Positions 31,846 to 40,488 are shown, numbered from the stretch's first letter. The stretch is DNA of 64,000 nt from Mycobacterium bourgelatii (GCF_010723575.1 NZ_BLKZ01000002.1:930001-994000), one strand, 5' to 3'. Program-made: numbers and translations. The notes: a model not told the origin generated them from the letters alone.

Positions 31846-33081
31846 GTGACCGACGCCGTTCGCTTGGAAGACCTCGACCAACCGCAATTCAGCCCCGAGG
31901 CCCAACAGATCCTCGACATGATGGCCACGATGGCCCCGCTCTGTCCGCTGTACGCCGACGCGCTGCATGAGCGGGCCAGTGCCGACACCGGACTGTCCGA
32001 TTTCGGCCCCACGGATTACCGCGAGCGCCTCGACGTGTACCTCGAGGCGCTGCGCAACATCGACAACCTGCACGACGCGGGAATCGTCAACTTCTACAGC
32101 CAGCTGCTGCAGTTGCTCAAGAACCGACTGCTGCTGACCGACCTGTTGCGCCGGCATCCAGAGATCGGCGACATCGAACTGCGCGCCCCGCTGGTGATCG
32201 CCGGGCTGCCCCGCACCGGCACCACGCATCTGCACAATCTCCTGGCGGCGGCACCGACCTTCCGCACCATGCCGTACTGGGAGAGCGTCGAACCCTTCCC
32301 GTTGCCGTCGGAGGTCGGCGTCGAACCGGACCCGCGACGCGCCCGCATGGACGTGGCGGTGAGCGTGATCAACACCGTGATGCCGCATTTCGCGCTCATG
32401 CACGAGATGACGACCGATCACGTGCACGAAGAAATCCAGTTGCTGGCCAACGATTTCTCGACGATGTACTTCGAGACGCTCGCCGACGTGCCGCAGTGGC
32501 GCGATTACTACCAGGCCCACGACCAGACGCCCCATTACCGCCACCTGGCCACGCAACTCAAGGCGATGCAGTTCCTCCGTGGCGCGGATCGCTGGCTGTT
32601 GAAGTCACCCCAGCATCTTGAGCAGGTGCGGGTGCTGAACCGGGTCTTCCCCGACAGCATCGTGATTTTCACGCACCGGGACCCGGTCCCCGTCGCACTG
32701 TCCATGATCGCGATGATCACCTACTCCGCGCGCATGCACCGCTCACCGGTACCGGTGGCACAGATCGCGCAGTACTGGGTTGACAGGCTCGAGCGCATGC
32801 TCAACGCGCTAGTCCGCGATCGCGACATCATCGGCGACGACCGCTCGATCGATATCCGCTTCGACGACTTCATGGCCGACGAAGTCGGCATTGCCAAGCG
32901 CGTGTACGCCCTCGCCGATGAAAAGTACACCGACGCGGCACGTGCGGCGATCGCCGACTACCTGGCCGGCCACCGGCGCGGTCGATTGGGCAGCGTCGCA
33001 ACGTCATACGAGATGTTCGGGCTGCAGGAAGACGACCTGCGGGCGCGCTTTTCCGGATACGTCGAGCGGTTCCTGGCCTAG
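31846..33081 (+). CDS. PAPS-dependent sulfotransferase family protein
   Basis: 411 residues from GTG 31846, probably leaderless because TAACAT ends 8 bases upstream and no ribosome site is present. The 5'-phosphosulfate loop is GLPRTGTTHLH at residues 120-130, and the 3'-phosphate motif is IVIFTHRDPVPVALSM. WLLKSPQHLEQV is typical of the bacterial Sulfotransferase_3 group. Mycobacterial members sulfate glycolipids or sterol-like acceptors, but the acceptor cannot be inferred. It is paired with the divergent TetR. Confidence 0.9.
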   Translation: MTDAVRLEDLDQPQFSPEAQQILDMMATMAPLCPLYADALHERASADTGLSDFGPTDYRERLDVYLEALRNIDNLHDAGIVNFYSQLLQLLKNRLLLTDLLRRHPEIGDIELRAPLVIAGLPRTGTTHLHNLLAAAPTFRTMPYWESVEPFPLPSEVGVEPDPRRARMDVAVSVINTVMPHFALMHEMTTDHVHEEIQLLANDFSTMYFETLADVPQWRDYYQAHDQTPHYRHLATQLKAMQFLRGADRWLLKSPQHLEQVRVLNRVFPDSIVIFTHRDPVPVALSMIAMITYSARMHRSPVPVAQIAQYWVDRLERMLNALVRDRDIIGDDRSIDIRFDDFMADEVGIAKRVYALADEKYTDAARAAIADYLAGHRRGRLGSVATSYEMFGLQEDDLRARFSGYVERFLA

Positions 33082-33088
33082 CCGCTGC

Positions 33089-34132
33089 TCAAGGTTTGAC
33101 GAGGATCCGAATCGGATTGCCGTCCTGGCGTTCCAGCTTCTCGATGCCCCGGTGGATGTCTTCGAGGGCGACGATCTCGCTGATTGAACGCGAAAGGTCA
33201 AGGCGCCCAGCTGAAACCAGCTTGGTCAGGGTTTCGATGTCGACGTTCTGATAGCCCAGGTGACCGAGTACCTGCTTGCGGGTCAGCCCGAACATGGCGG
33301 TGGGCCCGACGGTTGGGGATTCCGCGCTCATCCCGACACCCACCAACCGGCCGCCGACGGTCACACAGCTAAGCGCCTGCTCGAACGTCACTTTCAGGCC
33401 GACGGCGTCGAACGCCACGTCCAGCATGCGACCGCCGGTGATCTCGGCGACCCGTTCGTACAGTCGGTCGTCGCGGGTGTCGAACGCGTAGTCGGCGCCG
33501 AGTTCCAGCGCGCGCTCCAGCACGGCGGGGTTGATGTCGAACGCGATCACCGGAACCGCGCCCACCAAACGGGCCAACTGGACGATGTGGGTTCCTACGC
33601 CGCCGACGCCCCATACGCCGACGGATTCTCCGACCGCGACCTTGCCGGTGCGAACCACCGCGCCGAACGGTGTCGACACCGCATCGGCCAGAATCGCGGC
33701 CTGCTCCAACGGGACGTTGTCCGGTACTCGGGTCAGTCCCACCGCTTGCGCCACCGTGTATTCCGCCCACGCGCCGTCGTAGGCGAAGGCCATCAATTTG
33801 ATCCGCTGGCAATTGCTCAGATCGCCTCGCCGGCAGTTCGGGCAGACCTGGCAGGGGCGACCTGCGGCGACGACCACCCGGTCGCCCTCTGCCCAGCCCG
33901 TCACATCGGGCCCCAGTTTCGCGATGGTGCCCGATGCCTCGTGGCCCTGAGTCACCACCGGCGCCTGCGGCGGGAACGTGCCGTTGATCAGGCTCAGGTC
34001 CGAATGGCAGATACCGCAGAAGGCGACCTTGACCAGAACCTCGCCCGGTCCCGGCTCTGGAATCGGAACATCTTCCAGCTCAACGCGTTTGGTGTCCGAG
34101 TAGAAGCGCTCGGCCCGCATGGTGGCGGTCAT
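33089..34132 (-). CDS. Zinc-dependent alcohol dehydrogenase
   Basis: A 347-residue medium-chain dehydrogenase. Catalytic zinc ligands lie in GICHSD (Cys39, His41 region) and GHEASG; the structural zinc loop CQVCPNCRRGDLSNC carries four Cys. The nucleotide fold is VGVWGVGGVGTHIVQLARLVG, with FDIN following strand 2, suggesting NAD preference. It oxidises an alcohol or reduces an aldehyde. Stops of this gene and the sulfotransferase are 7 bases apart. The Mop gene lies immediately upstream on the same strand (14-base gap) and may share the transcript. Confidence 0.92.
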   Translation of the reverse strand: MTATMRAERFYSDTKRVELEDVPIPEPGPGEVLVKVAFCGICHSDLSLINGTFPPQAPVVTQGHEASGTIAKLGPDVTGWAEGDRVVVAAGRPCQVCPNCRRGDLSNCQRIKLMAFAYDGAWAEYTVAQAVGLTRVPDNVPLEQAAILADAVSTPFGAVVRTGKVAVGESVGVWGVGGVGTHIVQLARLVGAVPVIAFDINPAVLERALELGADYAFDTRDDRLYERVAEITGGRMLDVAFDAVGLKVTFEQALSCVTVGGRLVGVGMSAESPTVGPTAMFGLTRKQVLGHLGYQNVDIETLTKLVSAGRLDLSRSISEIVALEDIHRGIEKLERQDGNPIRILVKP

Positions 34133-34146
34133 GGGGACTGTATCGG

Positions 34147-34359
34147 TCAGTCGACGCCGACCGTCACTTCGGTCGACTTGATGAACACCGTCGCGGGTTG
34201 GCCCACCGTGAGGCCCAGCTCGACGGCGGCATCCTTGGTGACCGACGCGGTGATGATCTGATCGCCGCCGTCGAGGCGCACCTTCACGATGGCCATGACG
34301 CTGCCGAGGTCAACCTGGGTGATGGTGCCCGTGAGCTGGTTCCGAGTGGAAAGTCGCAT
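34147..34359 (-). CDS. Molbindin-like Mop-domain protein
   Basis: 70 residues forming one Mop/TOBE domain: LSTRNQLTGTITQVDLGSVMAIVKV, then DGGDQIITASVTKDAAVELGL and VFIKSTEV. Such proteins bind molybdate or tungstate as oligomers and buffer the oxyanion in the cytoplasm. There is no transport gene nearby. It starts with ATG at 34357-34359 and lies between the TetR and alcohol dehydrogenase genes on the same strand. Confidence 0.9.
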   Translation of the reverse strand: MRLSTRNQLTGTITQVDLGSVMAIVKVRLDGGDQIITASVTKDAAVELGLTVGQPATVFIKSTEVTVGVD

Positions 34360-34370
34360 GACACCCGAGC

Positions 34371-35012
34371 CTAATCCCTTTGATGACGAGGCCCCAGCAA
34401 TGCGATGGACGCATCCACCGTCGGTTCGACGACGTCGCGGACGGGTCGGCCGTCTTCGACGGCGATCGCGGTCAGCTCGCGCACCCCGCCCAGCAGGATC
34501 ACCGCCAGCGGCACGCTCAACGGTGGCAGGTTTGCCCGCTTAAACCCTGGGCTGGCGCTGAGTTCGATCAGCAACCCGGTGAGCAACTGAGTGCCGTGTC
34601 GCTGCACAGGGCGGGCAATGTCGCCGAGCGACGGAAGCTCGCGTATCCAACTCAAAGTCAGGCTGGGCCGGGATTCGATATGGTCGACGAACGCCTCGAC
34701 CACCTGGCGGATCTGCACGTGCCAGTCGGCTTCGGGATCGACGGCCGCTCGGAGGTTGCTGGCGAGCTTCTGGTTGTCGAACAGCAAGAGTTCCAAGAAG
34801 CACTGCTCTTTGCTGGAGAATTGGTCGTAGAACGTGCGTTTGGAGGTGCGCGCGTGCCGAACGATGTCGGCGACGGTGGTGGCGCGGTAGCCACGTTCAT
34901 CGATCGAAGTGGCCAGGCCGCCGAGCAGGCGTTGCCGAAATGGATCAGCGTCCACGAGTTCCGCGCCAGCCGCGCCCGATGGCCCCGATGGCAGCGCCGT
35001 CGCTGAGGCCAT
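34371..35012 (-). CDS. TetR-family regulator next to cyp138 (Rv0135c counterpart)
   Basis: 213 residues from ATG 35010-35012, preceded by AGGAGGGG. Helix-turn-helix RATTVADIVRHARTSKRTFYDQF, then a ligand domain with SLTLSWIRELPSLG. Divergent from cyp138 across 125 bases that contain two identical-pattern dyads (35053-35102). It is therefore a good candidate repressor of cyp138 and of itself. The ligand is unknown, though P450-linked TetR proteins often sense the P450 substrate. Confidence 0.9.
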   Translation of the reverse strand: MASATALPSGPSGAAGAELVDADPFRQRLLGGLATSIDERGYRATTVADIVRHARTSKRTFYDQFSSKEQCFLELLLFDNQKLASNLRAAVDPEADWHVQIRQVVEAFVDHIESRPSLTLSWIRELPSLGDIARPVQRHGTQLLTGLLIELSASPGFKRANLPPLSVPLAVILLGGVRELTAIAVEDGRPVRDVVEPTVDASIALLGPRHQRD

Positions 35013-35052
35013 GTGTCCGCCCCTCCTGTTGACAACAGATCTTGTCAGGCTT

Positions 35053-35102
35053 GGTACTAAAAGGTACCGTACCGGGAAAGGCCAACGGTACGCCGTAGTA
35101 CC
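35053..35102. promoter_or_regulatory. Pair of GGTAC-N6-GTACC operators between TetR and cyp138
   Basis: The dyad GGTAC-N6-GTACC occurs at 35053-35068 and again at 35087-35102 with different spacers (TAAAAG and GCCGTA). Their centres are 34 bases apart, about three helical turns, so two dimers could bind the same face. The conserved arms with changed spacers suggest selection. Confidence 0.65.
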
Positions 35103-35137
35103 ACCGCGATGCGGGACCAATCTCGGGAGCACAGCGC

Positions 35138-36463
35138 ATGACCGAAGTCGTCCAAGCCGCACCGGCGCCGCCTGCGATCAAGTTGCCTCCGGCAACGCGG
35201 ATGCCGGCGCTCATCCAGGGACTTGGCTTCGCCACGGCGCGCCGACGAATGATGCGCAACCTGGCCCGGCGGTACGGCAAGGTGTTCAGCGTCCACGTCC
35301 CCATCTACGGCGACATCGTGGTGGTCGGCGACGCGCAGTTGGCCAGGCAGATCTTCACCACCAGCCCCGATGAGCTGGGCAACATCAAGCCCAACTTGAG
35401 CCGGCTGTTCGGCTCGGGATCCGTGTTCGCCCTCGACCGGGAGGAGCACCGTCGCCGGCGCCGGCTCCTGGCGCCGCCGTTCCACGGCAAGAGCATCAAG
35501 AATTACGAGACCATCATCGAACGGGAAACGCTGTGCGAAACCGCGAAATGGCCTGAGGGCAAGCTGTTTCCGACGCTGGAGTCGATGAATCGCATTACGC
35601 TGAACGCCATCCTGCGCGCGGTGTTCGGCGCCGACGGCGCCGAGCTCGACGAGCTGCGCCGCATCATTCCGCCCTGGGTCACCCTGGGTTCGCGATTGGC
35701 GGCGCTACCGATGCCTAAACGCAACTACGGGCGGTTGAGCCCGTGGGGCTGGATGGCCGAGTGGCGGCAAAACTACGACGTCATCATCGACAAATTGATC
35801 GCCAACGAGCAGTCCGACCCGAACTTCCACGAGCGCACGGACGTGCTGGCGCTACTGCTGCGCAGCACCTACGAGGATGGTTCGGCCATGTCGCGCAAGG
35901 ACATTGGTGACGAGCTGCTTACCCTGTTGGCCGCCGGCCACGAAACCACGGCGTCAACCCTGGGCTGGGCGTTCGAACGACTGTGTCGGCATCCCGAGGT
36001 GCTGGCCGACTTGGTGCAAGAGGTTGACGCCGGAGGCAGCGAACTGCGGCACGCGGTAATTCTCGAGGTCCAGCGAGTCAGGACCGTCATCGATTTCGCC
36101 CCGCGCCATGTCTTTTCCGACGTCTACCAACTCGGCGAATGGACGCTTCCCCGCGGGTCATCGCTGATTGTCAACATCGCACAGATTCACGAGGACCCCG
36201 ACGTCTTCCCCAACCCGGAGCGCTTTGACCCGCAACGGTTCATGGGGTCGAAGCCGCCCGCTTTCGCCTGGATCCCGTTCGGCGGCGGGACTCGCCGCTG
36301 CGTGGGGGCGGCATTCGCCAACATGGAACTCGATGTCGTGCTGCGAACGGTGTTGCAGCACTTCACCATTGAGACCACCACGGCACGCGACGAGCGTTGG
36401 CACGGCCGCGGGGTTGCGTATACCCCGAAAAGCGGCGGCCGCATCGTCGTGCACCGCCGCTGA
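35138..36463 (+). CDS. cyp138: Cytochrome P450 CYP138
   Basis: 441 residues, equal to Rv0136. I-helix oxygen-activation motif AGHETTAST, K-helix EVQR, and heme-binding loop FGGGTRRCVGAAF with Cys388 as iron ligand; FDPQRFMGS is the meander. It should hydroxylate a hydrophobic substrate using a separate ferredoxin/reductase, none of which is encoded here. The ATG at 35138 follows CTCGGGAGCACAGCGC, with GGGAG as ribosome site. Probably repressed by the divergent TetR. Confidence 0.96.
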   Translation: MTEVVQAAPAPPAIKLPPATRMPALIQGLGFATARRRMMRNLARRYGKVFSVHVPIYGDIVVVGDAQLARQIFTTSPDELGNIKPNLSRLFGSGSVFALDREEHRRRRRLLAPPFHGKSIKNYETIIERETLCETAKWPEGKLFPTLESMNRITLNAILRAVFGADGAELDELRRIIPPWVTLGSRLAALPMPKRNYGRLSPWGWMAEWRQNYDVIIDKLIANEQSDPNFHERTDVLALLLRSTYEDGSAMSRKDIGDELLTLLAAGHETTASTLGWAFERLCRHPEVLADLVQEVDAGGSELRHAVILEVQRVRTVIDFAPRHVFSDVYQLGEWTLPRGSSLIVNIAQIHEDPDVFPNPERFDPQRFMGSKPPAFAWIPFGGGTRRCVGAAFANMELDVVLRTVLQHFTIETTTARDERWHGRGVAYTPKSGGRIVVHRR

Positions 36464-36469
36464 CTCCAC

Positions 36470-36526
36470 CGAGCCTGAATCCTGGCAGGAAAACTGCGAG
36501 TGGAGGCCTGCGGATTTTCAGGCTCG
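36470..36526. repeat. 57-bp palindromic element GAGCCTGAA...TTCAGGCTC, copy 1
   Basis: Outer arms CGAGCCTGAA and TTTTCAGGCTCG pair; the interior includes CCTGGCAGGAAAACTGCG. It starts 7 bases after the cyp138 stop, in the convergent gap with msrA. About 85 percent identical to the copy at 36583-36639. Confidence 0.8.
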
Positions 36527-36582
36527 CTGCGGCGATGGCTGGGGGCTCACGACGTGACCGTCGCGAATCGCCGCTGAGGTCG

Positions 36583-36639
36583 CCAGCCTGAGTCCTGGCA
36601 GGAAAACTGCGGATGGAGCCCTGCGGATTTTCAGGCTCG
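36583..36639. repeat. 57-bp palindromic element, copy 2
   Basis: Direct repeat of 36470-36526, offset by 113 bases and in the same orientation, with CCTGGCAGGAAAACTGCGGA conserved in the middle. The left arm has decayed slightly (CCAGCCTGA). Confidence 0.8.
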
Positions 36640-36668
36640 CCGCGCCAGCGCGCTCAGCGCGGGGGCCG

Positions 36669-37196
36669 TCAGTTAGCGACCTGAGCCCGTCGCGGCAGCT
36701 TCCACCCAGGCCGCACGAAGTGGCAGGTGTAGCCGTTCGGGTAACGCTGCAGGTAGTCCTGGTGCTCGGGTTCGGCTTCCCAGAAGTCCCCGGCCGGGGT
36801 GACCTCGGTGACCACCTTTCCGGGCCACAGGCCGGACGCGTCGACATCGGCGATGGTGTCCAACGCAATGCGCTTCTGCTCTTCGTCGACATAGAAGATG
36901 GCCGACCGGTAGCTGGGACCCAGATCGTTGCCCTGCCGGTTCTTCGTCGTGGGGTCGTGGATCTGGAAGAAGAACTCCAGCAACGTGCGGTAGTCGGTGA
37001 CCGTGGGGTCGTAGATGATCTCGACGGCTTCGGCGTGGCTGCCGTGATTGCGGTAGGTCGCGTTGGGGACGTCGCCGCCGGTGTAGCCGACCCTGGTCGT
37101 CACCACCCCCGGTTGCTTGCGGATCAGTTCCTGGACACCCCAGAAACAACCGCCGGCCAATATCGCCCTCTTGGTCTCGTTCTGAGCTGGTGCCAT
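36669..37196 (-). CDS. msrA: Peptide methionine-S-sulfoxide reductase MsrA
   Basis: 175 residues from ATG 37194-37196 with AGGAGG upstream; orthologous to Rv0137c. Catalytic motif AGGCFWGVQE with Cys17, then VGYTGG, HAEAVEIIYDP and the C-terminal DYLQRYPNGYTCHFVRPGW, whose Cys is the resolving-type residue. It repairs oxidised methionine in the cytoplasm with thioredoxin. Confidence 0.96.
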   Translation of the reverse strand: MAPAQNETKRAILAGGCFWGVQELIRKQPGVVTTRVGYTGGDVPNATYRNHGSHAEAVEIIYDPTVTDYRTLLEFFFQIHDPTTKNRQGNDLGPSYRSAIFYVDEEQKRIALDTIADVDASGLWPGKVVTEVTPAGDFWEAEPEHQDYLQRYPNGYTCHFVRPGWKLPRRAQVAN

Positions 37197-37270
37197 GTCG
37201 AGTCCTCCTAACCGGCCCCGGGGCCGAATCTGGCCCCAGGCTACACTCCGCGCGTGAGGTGTAACGGCGC

Positions 37271-37777
37271 GTGAGTGGCCCGGAATTCCCCCGTAGCGAA
37301 CTGGTGGCGGCCTTCGAAAAGTTCGAGGAAACGGTCGCGCGAGCGGCCGAAACGCATGACTGGGACGCGTGGGTGCAGCACTACACACCCGACGTCCTGT
37401 ACATCGAACACGCCGCCGGCACCATGCGTGGCCGCGATGAGGTGCGCACCTGGATCCAGCGGACGATGACGACGTTTCCGGGCAGCCACATGGTGGCGTT
37501 CCCGTCGCTGTGGTCGGTCATCGACGAACCCACCGGGCGGATCATCATGGAACTCGACAACCCCATGCGCGATCCCGGCGACGGCAGCGTGATCACCGCG
37601 ACCAACATCTCGATCATCACCTATGCCGGCGACGGACTGTGGCGCCGGCAAGAAGACATCTACAACCCGCTGCGCTTCGTGCAGGCCGCGCTGAAGTGGT
37701 GCCGCATAGCGCAGGAGCACGGCAACCTCGACGACGACGCCGCGCGGTTTCTGAAGCAGTACGGCGGTACGCAGTGA
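37271..37777 (+). CDS. SnoaL-like (NTF2-fold) protein, Rv0138 counterpart
   Basis: 168 residues from GTG 37271. The NTF2 core is seen in DWDAWVQHYTPDVLYIEHAAGTM split by strands, and MTTFPGSHMVAFPSLWSV and RRQEDIYNPLRF. Such proteins are small enzymes or ligand binders with a deep conical pocket. The stop overlaps the GTG of the following epimerase-like gene (GTGA), so the two are coupled. No reaction can be assigned. Confidence 0.88.
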   Translation: MSGPEFPRSELVAAFEKFEETVARAAETHDWDAWVQHYTPDVLYIEHAAGTMRGRDEVRTWIQRTMTTFPGSHMVAFPSLWSVIDEPTGRIIMELDNPMRDPGDGSVITATNISIITYAGDGLWRRQEDIYNPLRFVQAALKWCRIAQEHGNLDDDAARFLKQYGGTQ

Positions 37778-38796
37778 ACACCAAACCGAAACTGGTCATC
37801 GGCGCCAACGGCTTTCTCGGCTCGCACGTGACCCGGTTACTCGTGCAAGACGGCAACGAGGTGCGCGCGGTGGTGCGCCCGAACGCCAACACGCGCACTA
37901 TCGACGATCTCGAGGTCACCCGATTCCACGGTGATGTCTTCGACACGGCCACTGTGCGGGAGGCGATGGCCGGTTGCGACGACGTGTACTACTGCGTCGT
38001 CGACACCCGCGCGTGGCTGCGCGACCCGTCGCCGCTGTTTCGCACCAACGTCGAAGGCCTCCGGAACGTTCTGGACGTGGCCAAAAATGCCGACCTGCGC
38101 AGGTTCGTCTTCACCAGTACCTACGCGACGGTGGATCGCCGGCATGGGCACGTTGCGACCGAATCCGACCGAATCGGTCCGGATCGAAAAGTCACTCCCT
38201 ACGTCCAATCCCGGGTACAGGCAGAGGATTTGGTGATGCGGTACGTCGCGGAGCACGGCTTGCCGGCCGTCGCCATGTGCGTCTCCACGACCTACGGCAG
38301 TGGTGACTGGGGCGGCACCCCGCACGGTGCCTTCATCGCCGGCGCGGTCTTCGGCAAGTTGCCGTTCCTGATGAACGGCGTTGAGCTGGAAGTGGTCGGT
38401 GTCGACGATGCGGCCCGGGCCATGATCTTGGCGGCCGAACGCGGACGCAACGGTGAGAAATACCTGATCTCCGAACGCATGATGGCGCTGAACGACGTCG
38501 TGCGGATCGCGGCCGACGAGGCCGGGGTGCCACCGCCGCGGCGGTCGATTCCGGTGCCCGTGCTGTATGCCCTCGGCGCGTTCGGCAGCTTGCGCGCCCG
38601 GGTCACCGGCAAGGACGCCGAACTCAGCCTGCAGTCGGTGCGGATGATGCGCGCCGAGGCCCCGGTGGACCACAGCAAGGCCGTCCGCGAGCTGGGCTGG
38701 CAGCCCCGTCCGGTGGAGGAGTCGATCCGCGAAGCGGCCCGCTTCTGGGTCGCGATGCGAAACGGCAAGAAACGAGCGGCAGCACCGTCCGACTGA
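37774..38796 (+). CDS. NAD(P)-dependent epimerase/oxidoreductase, Rv0139 counterpart
   Basis: 340 residues, equal to Rv0139. Rossmann motif KLVIGANGFLGSHVTRLL at the N-terminus, VYYCVVDTRAWLRDPSP, FVFTSTYATVDR in the catalytic Ser region, and VTPYVQSRVQAEDLVM, where the YxxSR form replaces YxxxK. Extended SDR, perhaps a dihydroflavonol-reductase-like carbonyl reductase. Translationally coupled to the SnoaL-like gene. The substrate is unknown. Confidence 0.9.
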   Translation: MNTKPKLVIGANGFLGSHVTRLLVQDGNEVRAVVRPNANTRTIDDLEVTRFHGDVFDTATVREAMAGCDDVYYCVVDTRAWLRDPSPLFRTNVEGLRNVLDVAKNADLRRFVFTSTYATVDRRHGHVATESDRIGPDRKVTPYVQSRVQAEDLVMRYVAEHGLPAVAMCVSTTYGSGDWGGTPHGAFIAGAVFGKLPFLMNGVELEVVGVDDAARAMILAAERGRNGEKYLISERMMALNDVVRIAADEAGVPPPRRSIPVPVLYALGAFGSLRARVTGKDAELSLQSVRMMRAEAPVDHSKAVRELGWQPRPVEESIREAARFWVAMRNGKKRAAAPSD

Positions 38797-38802
38797 GCTC
38801 GT

Positions 38803-38808
38803 TAAGCT
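38803..38808 (+). promoter_or_regulatory. -10 element for a leaderless methyltransferase transcript
   Basis: TAAGCT ends exactly 7 bases before the GTG at 38816, with no ribosome site between. Confidence 0.45.
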
Positions 38809-38815
38809 CGCGACA

Positions 38816-39688
38816 GTGGACCGCGTACATGTTGACCTGAACGGGCCGCCCGCGACCATGCTCGCGACGCTGTACGCAAAGGCGCTTGATGCCGACGCCG
38901 AGCACCCGATTCTGGGTGACCAGTATGCGAAGGCCGCCGTGGCGAAGATCGATTATGACTGGCGCGCAACGACTATCAGCCCCAGACGGGCGCCTTCGGT
39001 CGCGATCCGCACCGCCCACTTCGACCGCTGGACGCGTCAGTTCCTGGCGGTGCACGAGGAATCGGTGGTACTGCACGTGGGGTGCGGCCTGGACGCCCGC
39101 GTGTACCGACTGGACCCCGGGCCGGGGGTGCGGTGGTACGACATCGACTACCCCGAAGTGATCGAACTGCGCGAACGGGTCTACCCCGGCCGGGAGAACT
39201 ATCGAGTGGTGGCGGCGTCGGTGGCGGATCCCGCGTGGCTGAGAGAAATCCCCGGCGACCGACCTGCGCTCTTTCTCGGCGAGGGCCTGACGATGTACCT
39301 GACCGAGCGTGACGGACTGGCGTTACTGCGCCGAGTCGTCGACCAATTCCCTTCCGGAGAACTGCAATTCGATGCGTTCAATACCTTCGGGATCCGGACT
39401 CAACTGATCAACAGCGTGGTCCGCCGCTCTGGTTCGAAGCTGCACTGGGGGATCGACGGGCCATCCGACATCCTCGACGCGGTACCGGGCGTGCGTTTGC
39501 TGGCCTGGGAATCGGTGTTCGACAGCGACACTTTCAGCCTGGTGTCACCGGCGATGCGTTGGCTGGGCCGGGCGATGGGTGCGGTACCGGTGCTGCGCAC
39601 CATGGCGCAATACCATCGCTACGCGTTCGGGCGAGACCGATCTCAGGATGGGAATGTTGAGCGCGAGCGCGCGTTGCACAAATCATGA
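38816..39688 (+). CDS. SAM-dependent methyltransferase, leucine-carboxyl-methyltransferase-like
   Basis: 290 residues. VLHVGCGLDARVYRLDPGPGVRW holds the SAM-binding motif I in two pieces, WYDIDYPEVIELR follows, and PALFLGEGLTMYLTERDGLALL is the conserved helix of the Omt/LCM (PpmA-like) group. The related tandem genes at 46739-49628 share the GLD(A/S)R(A/V)YRL core. Its stop overlaps the DUF427 start (ATGA). I recall no gene here in M. tuberculosis, where Rv0139 and Rv0140 are adjacent. The target molecule is unknown. Confidence 0.87.
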   Translation: MDRVHVDLNGPPATMLATLYAKALDADAEHPILGDQYAKAAVAKIDYDWRATTISPRRAPSVAIRTAHFDRWTRQFLAVHEESVVLHVGCGLDARVYRLDPGPGVRWYDIDYPEVIELRERVYPGRENYRVVAASVADPAWLREIPGDRPALFLGEGLTMYLTERDGLALLRRVVDQFPSGELQFDAFNTFGIRTQLINSVVRRSGSKLHWGIDGPSDILDAVPGVRLLAWESVFDSDTFSLVSPAMRWLGRAMGAVPVLRTMAQYHRYAFGRDRSQDGNVERERALHKS

Positions 39689-40062
39689 GCCACCCGGAAA
39701 TAAAAGAGCCAAGCGCCGGACACCCGATCACCATCGAATCCACCAGAGGGCGGGTGCAGGTCCGCATCAACGGCGAGCTGGTCGCCGACACCACGTCGGC
39801 CCTCGAGCTACGGGAAGCCACTTTGCCCGCAGTGCAATACATTCCGCTCGGCGACGTGGTCCAAGAGGTATTGACTCGCACCGACACCAGCACCTACTGC
39901 CCGTTCAAGGGCGAGGCCAGCTACTACAGCGTCACCACCGCGGGGGGCGAGACCGTGGAAGACGCGATCTGGACCTATGAGGCGCCCTATCCCGCGGTCG
40001 CGGCGATCGCCGGCCACGTTGCGTTCTACCCGCACAAGGCCGAGATCGAGGTCGTTGCCTAG
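39685..40062 (+). CDS. DUF427-domain protein (Rv0140 counterpart)
   Basis: 125 residues, one DUF427 beta-rich domain: RVQVRINGELVADTTSALELRE, PAVQYIPLGDVVQEVL, STYCPFKGEASYYSV and AIWTYEAPYPA. It overlaps the upstream methyltransferase stop by 4 bases. Cytoplasmic, function unknown; the STYCPFKG motif with its Cys is the most conserved part of the family. Confidence 0.92.
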   Translation: MSHPEIKEPSAGHPITIESTRGRVQVRINGELVADTTSALELREATLPAVQYIPLGDVVQEVLTRTDTSTYCPFKGEASYYSVTTAGGETVEDAIWTYEAPYPAVAAIAGHVAFYPHKAEIEVVA

Positions 40063-40075
40063 GCACCTTAAAGCG

Positions 40076-40462
40076 CTACGGGTACACCTCCGCCAACGAC
40101 TGTGTGTCGCTGTACTCACGAATTTTGGTGATGAGCCCGTCGCGGGTCTCGAAGATGCACACGAACGGGCTGTTGTACTTGACGCCTTCGCCGGAGACGC
40201 CGTACACCTCCCCCTCGATGACGACGGTTTCGCCCTCGTTGACGCACCGCAACAGTTCGATGTTGACCTCGAAGACCTGTTTGCGCCGTTCGATGGCCTG
40301 GCGCAGGGCCGCCTTGTCTAACTCCTTGCGGGTGGTGATGCTCCAGTAGGTGAAGTCGTCGGCGAGCAGTTCGAAGCTTTCGTCGAGGTCGCCACCTTCG
40401 CACATACTCTGCATGAACATCCACGCCAGTTCGGCTTGCGGGTCGTCGAACGGCGTCGTCAC
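40076..40462 (-). CDS. SnoaL-like (NTF2-fold) protein (Rv0141c counterpart)
   Basis: 128 residues from GTG 40460-40462, with AGGA 7 bases upstream; a TTG at 40498 would add 12 residues. Seen: ELAWMFMQSMCEGGDLDESFELLADDF split over two helices, DFTYWSITTRKELDK, and NSPFVCIFETRDGLITKIREY, the typical last strands. Convergent with DUF427, 14 bases apart. Ligand-binding or small isomerase fold; no assigned reaction. Confidence 0.85.
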   Translation of the reverse strand: MTTPFDDPQAELAWMFMQSMCEGGDLDESFELLADDFTYWSITTRKELDKAALRQAIERRKQVFEVNIELLRCVNEGETVVIEGEVYGVSGEGVKYNSPFVCIFETRDGLITKIREYSDTQSLAEVYP

Positions 40463-40488
40463 ATCGCCATCCTGTATCGGGAGATAGT

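Noticed and set aside
31228..32556. 442-codon frame on the - strand over the TetR and sulfotransferase genes
   Set aside because: Runs antisense to the PAPS motif-bearing gene and out of frame with TetR; no domain features.
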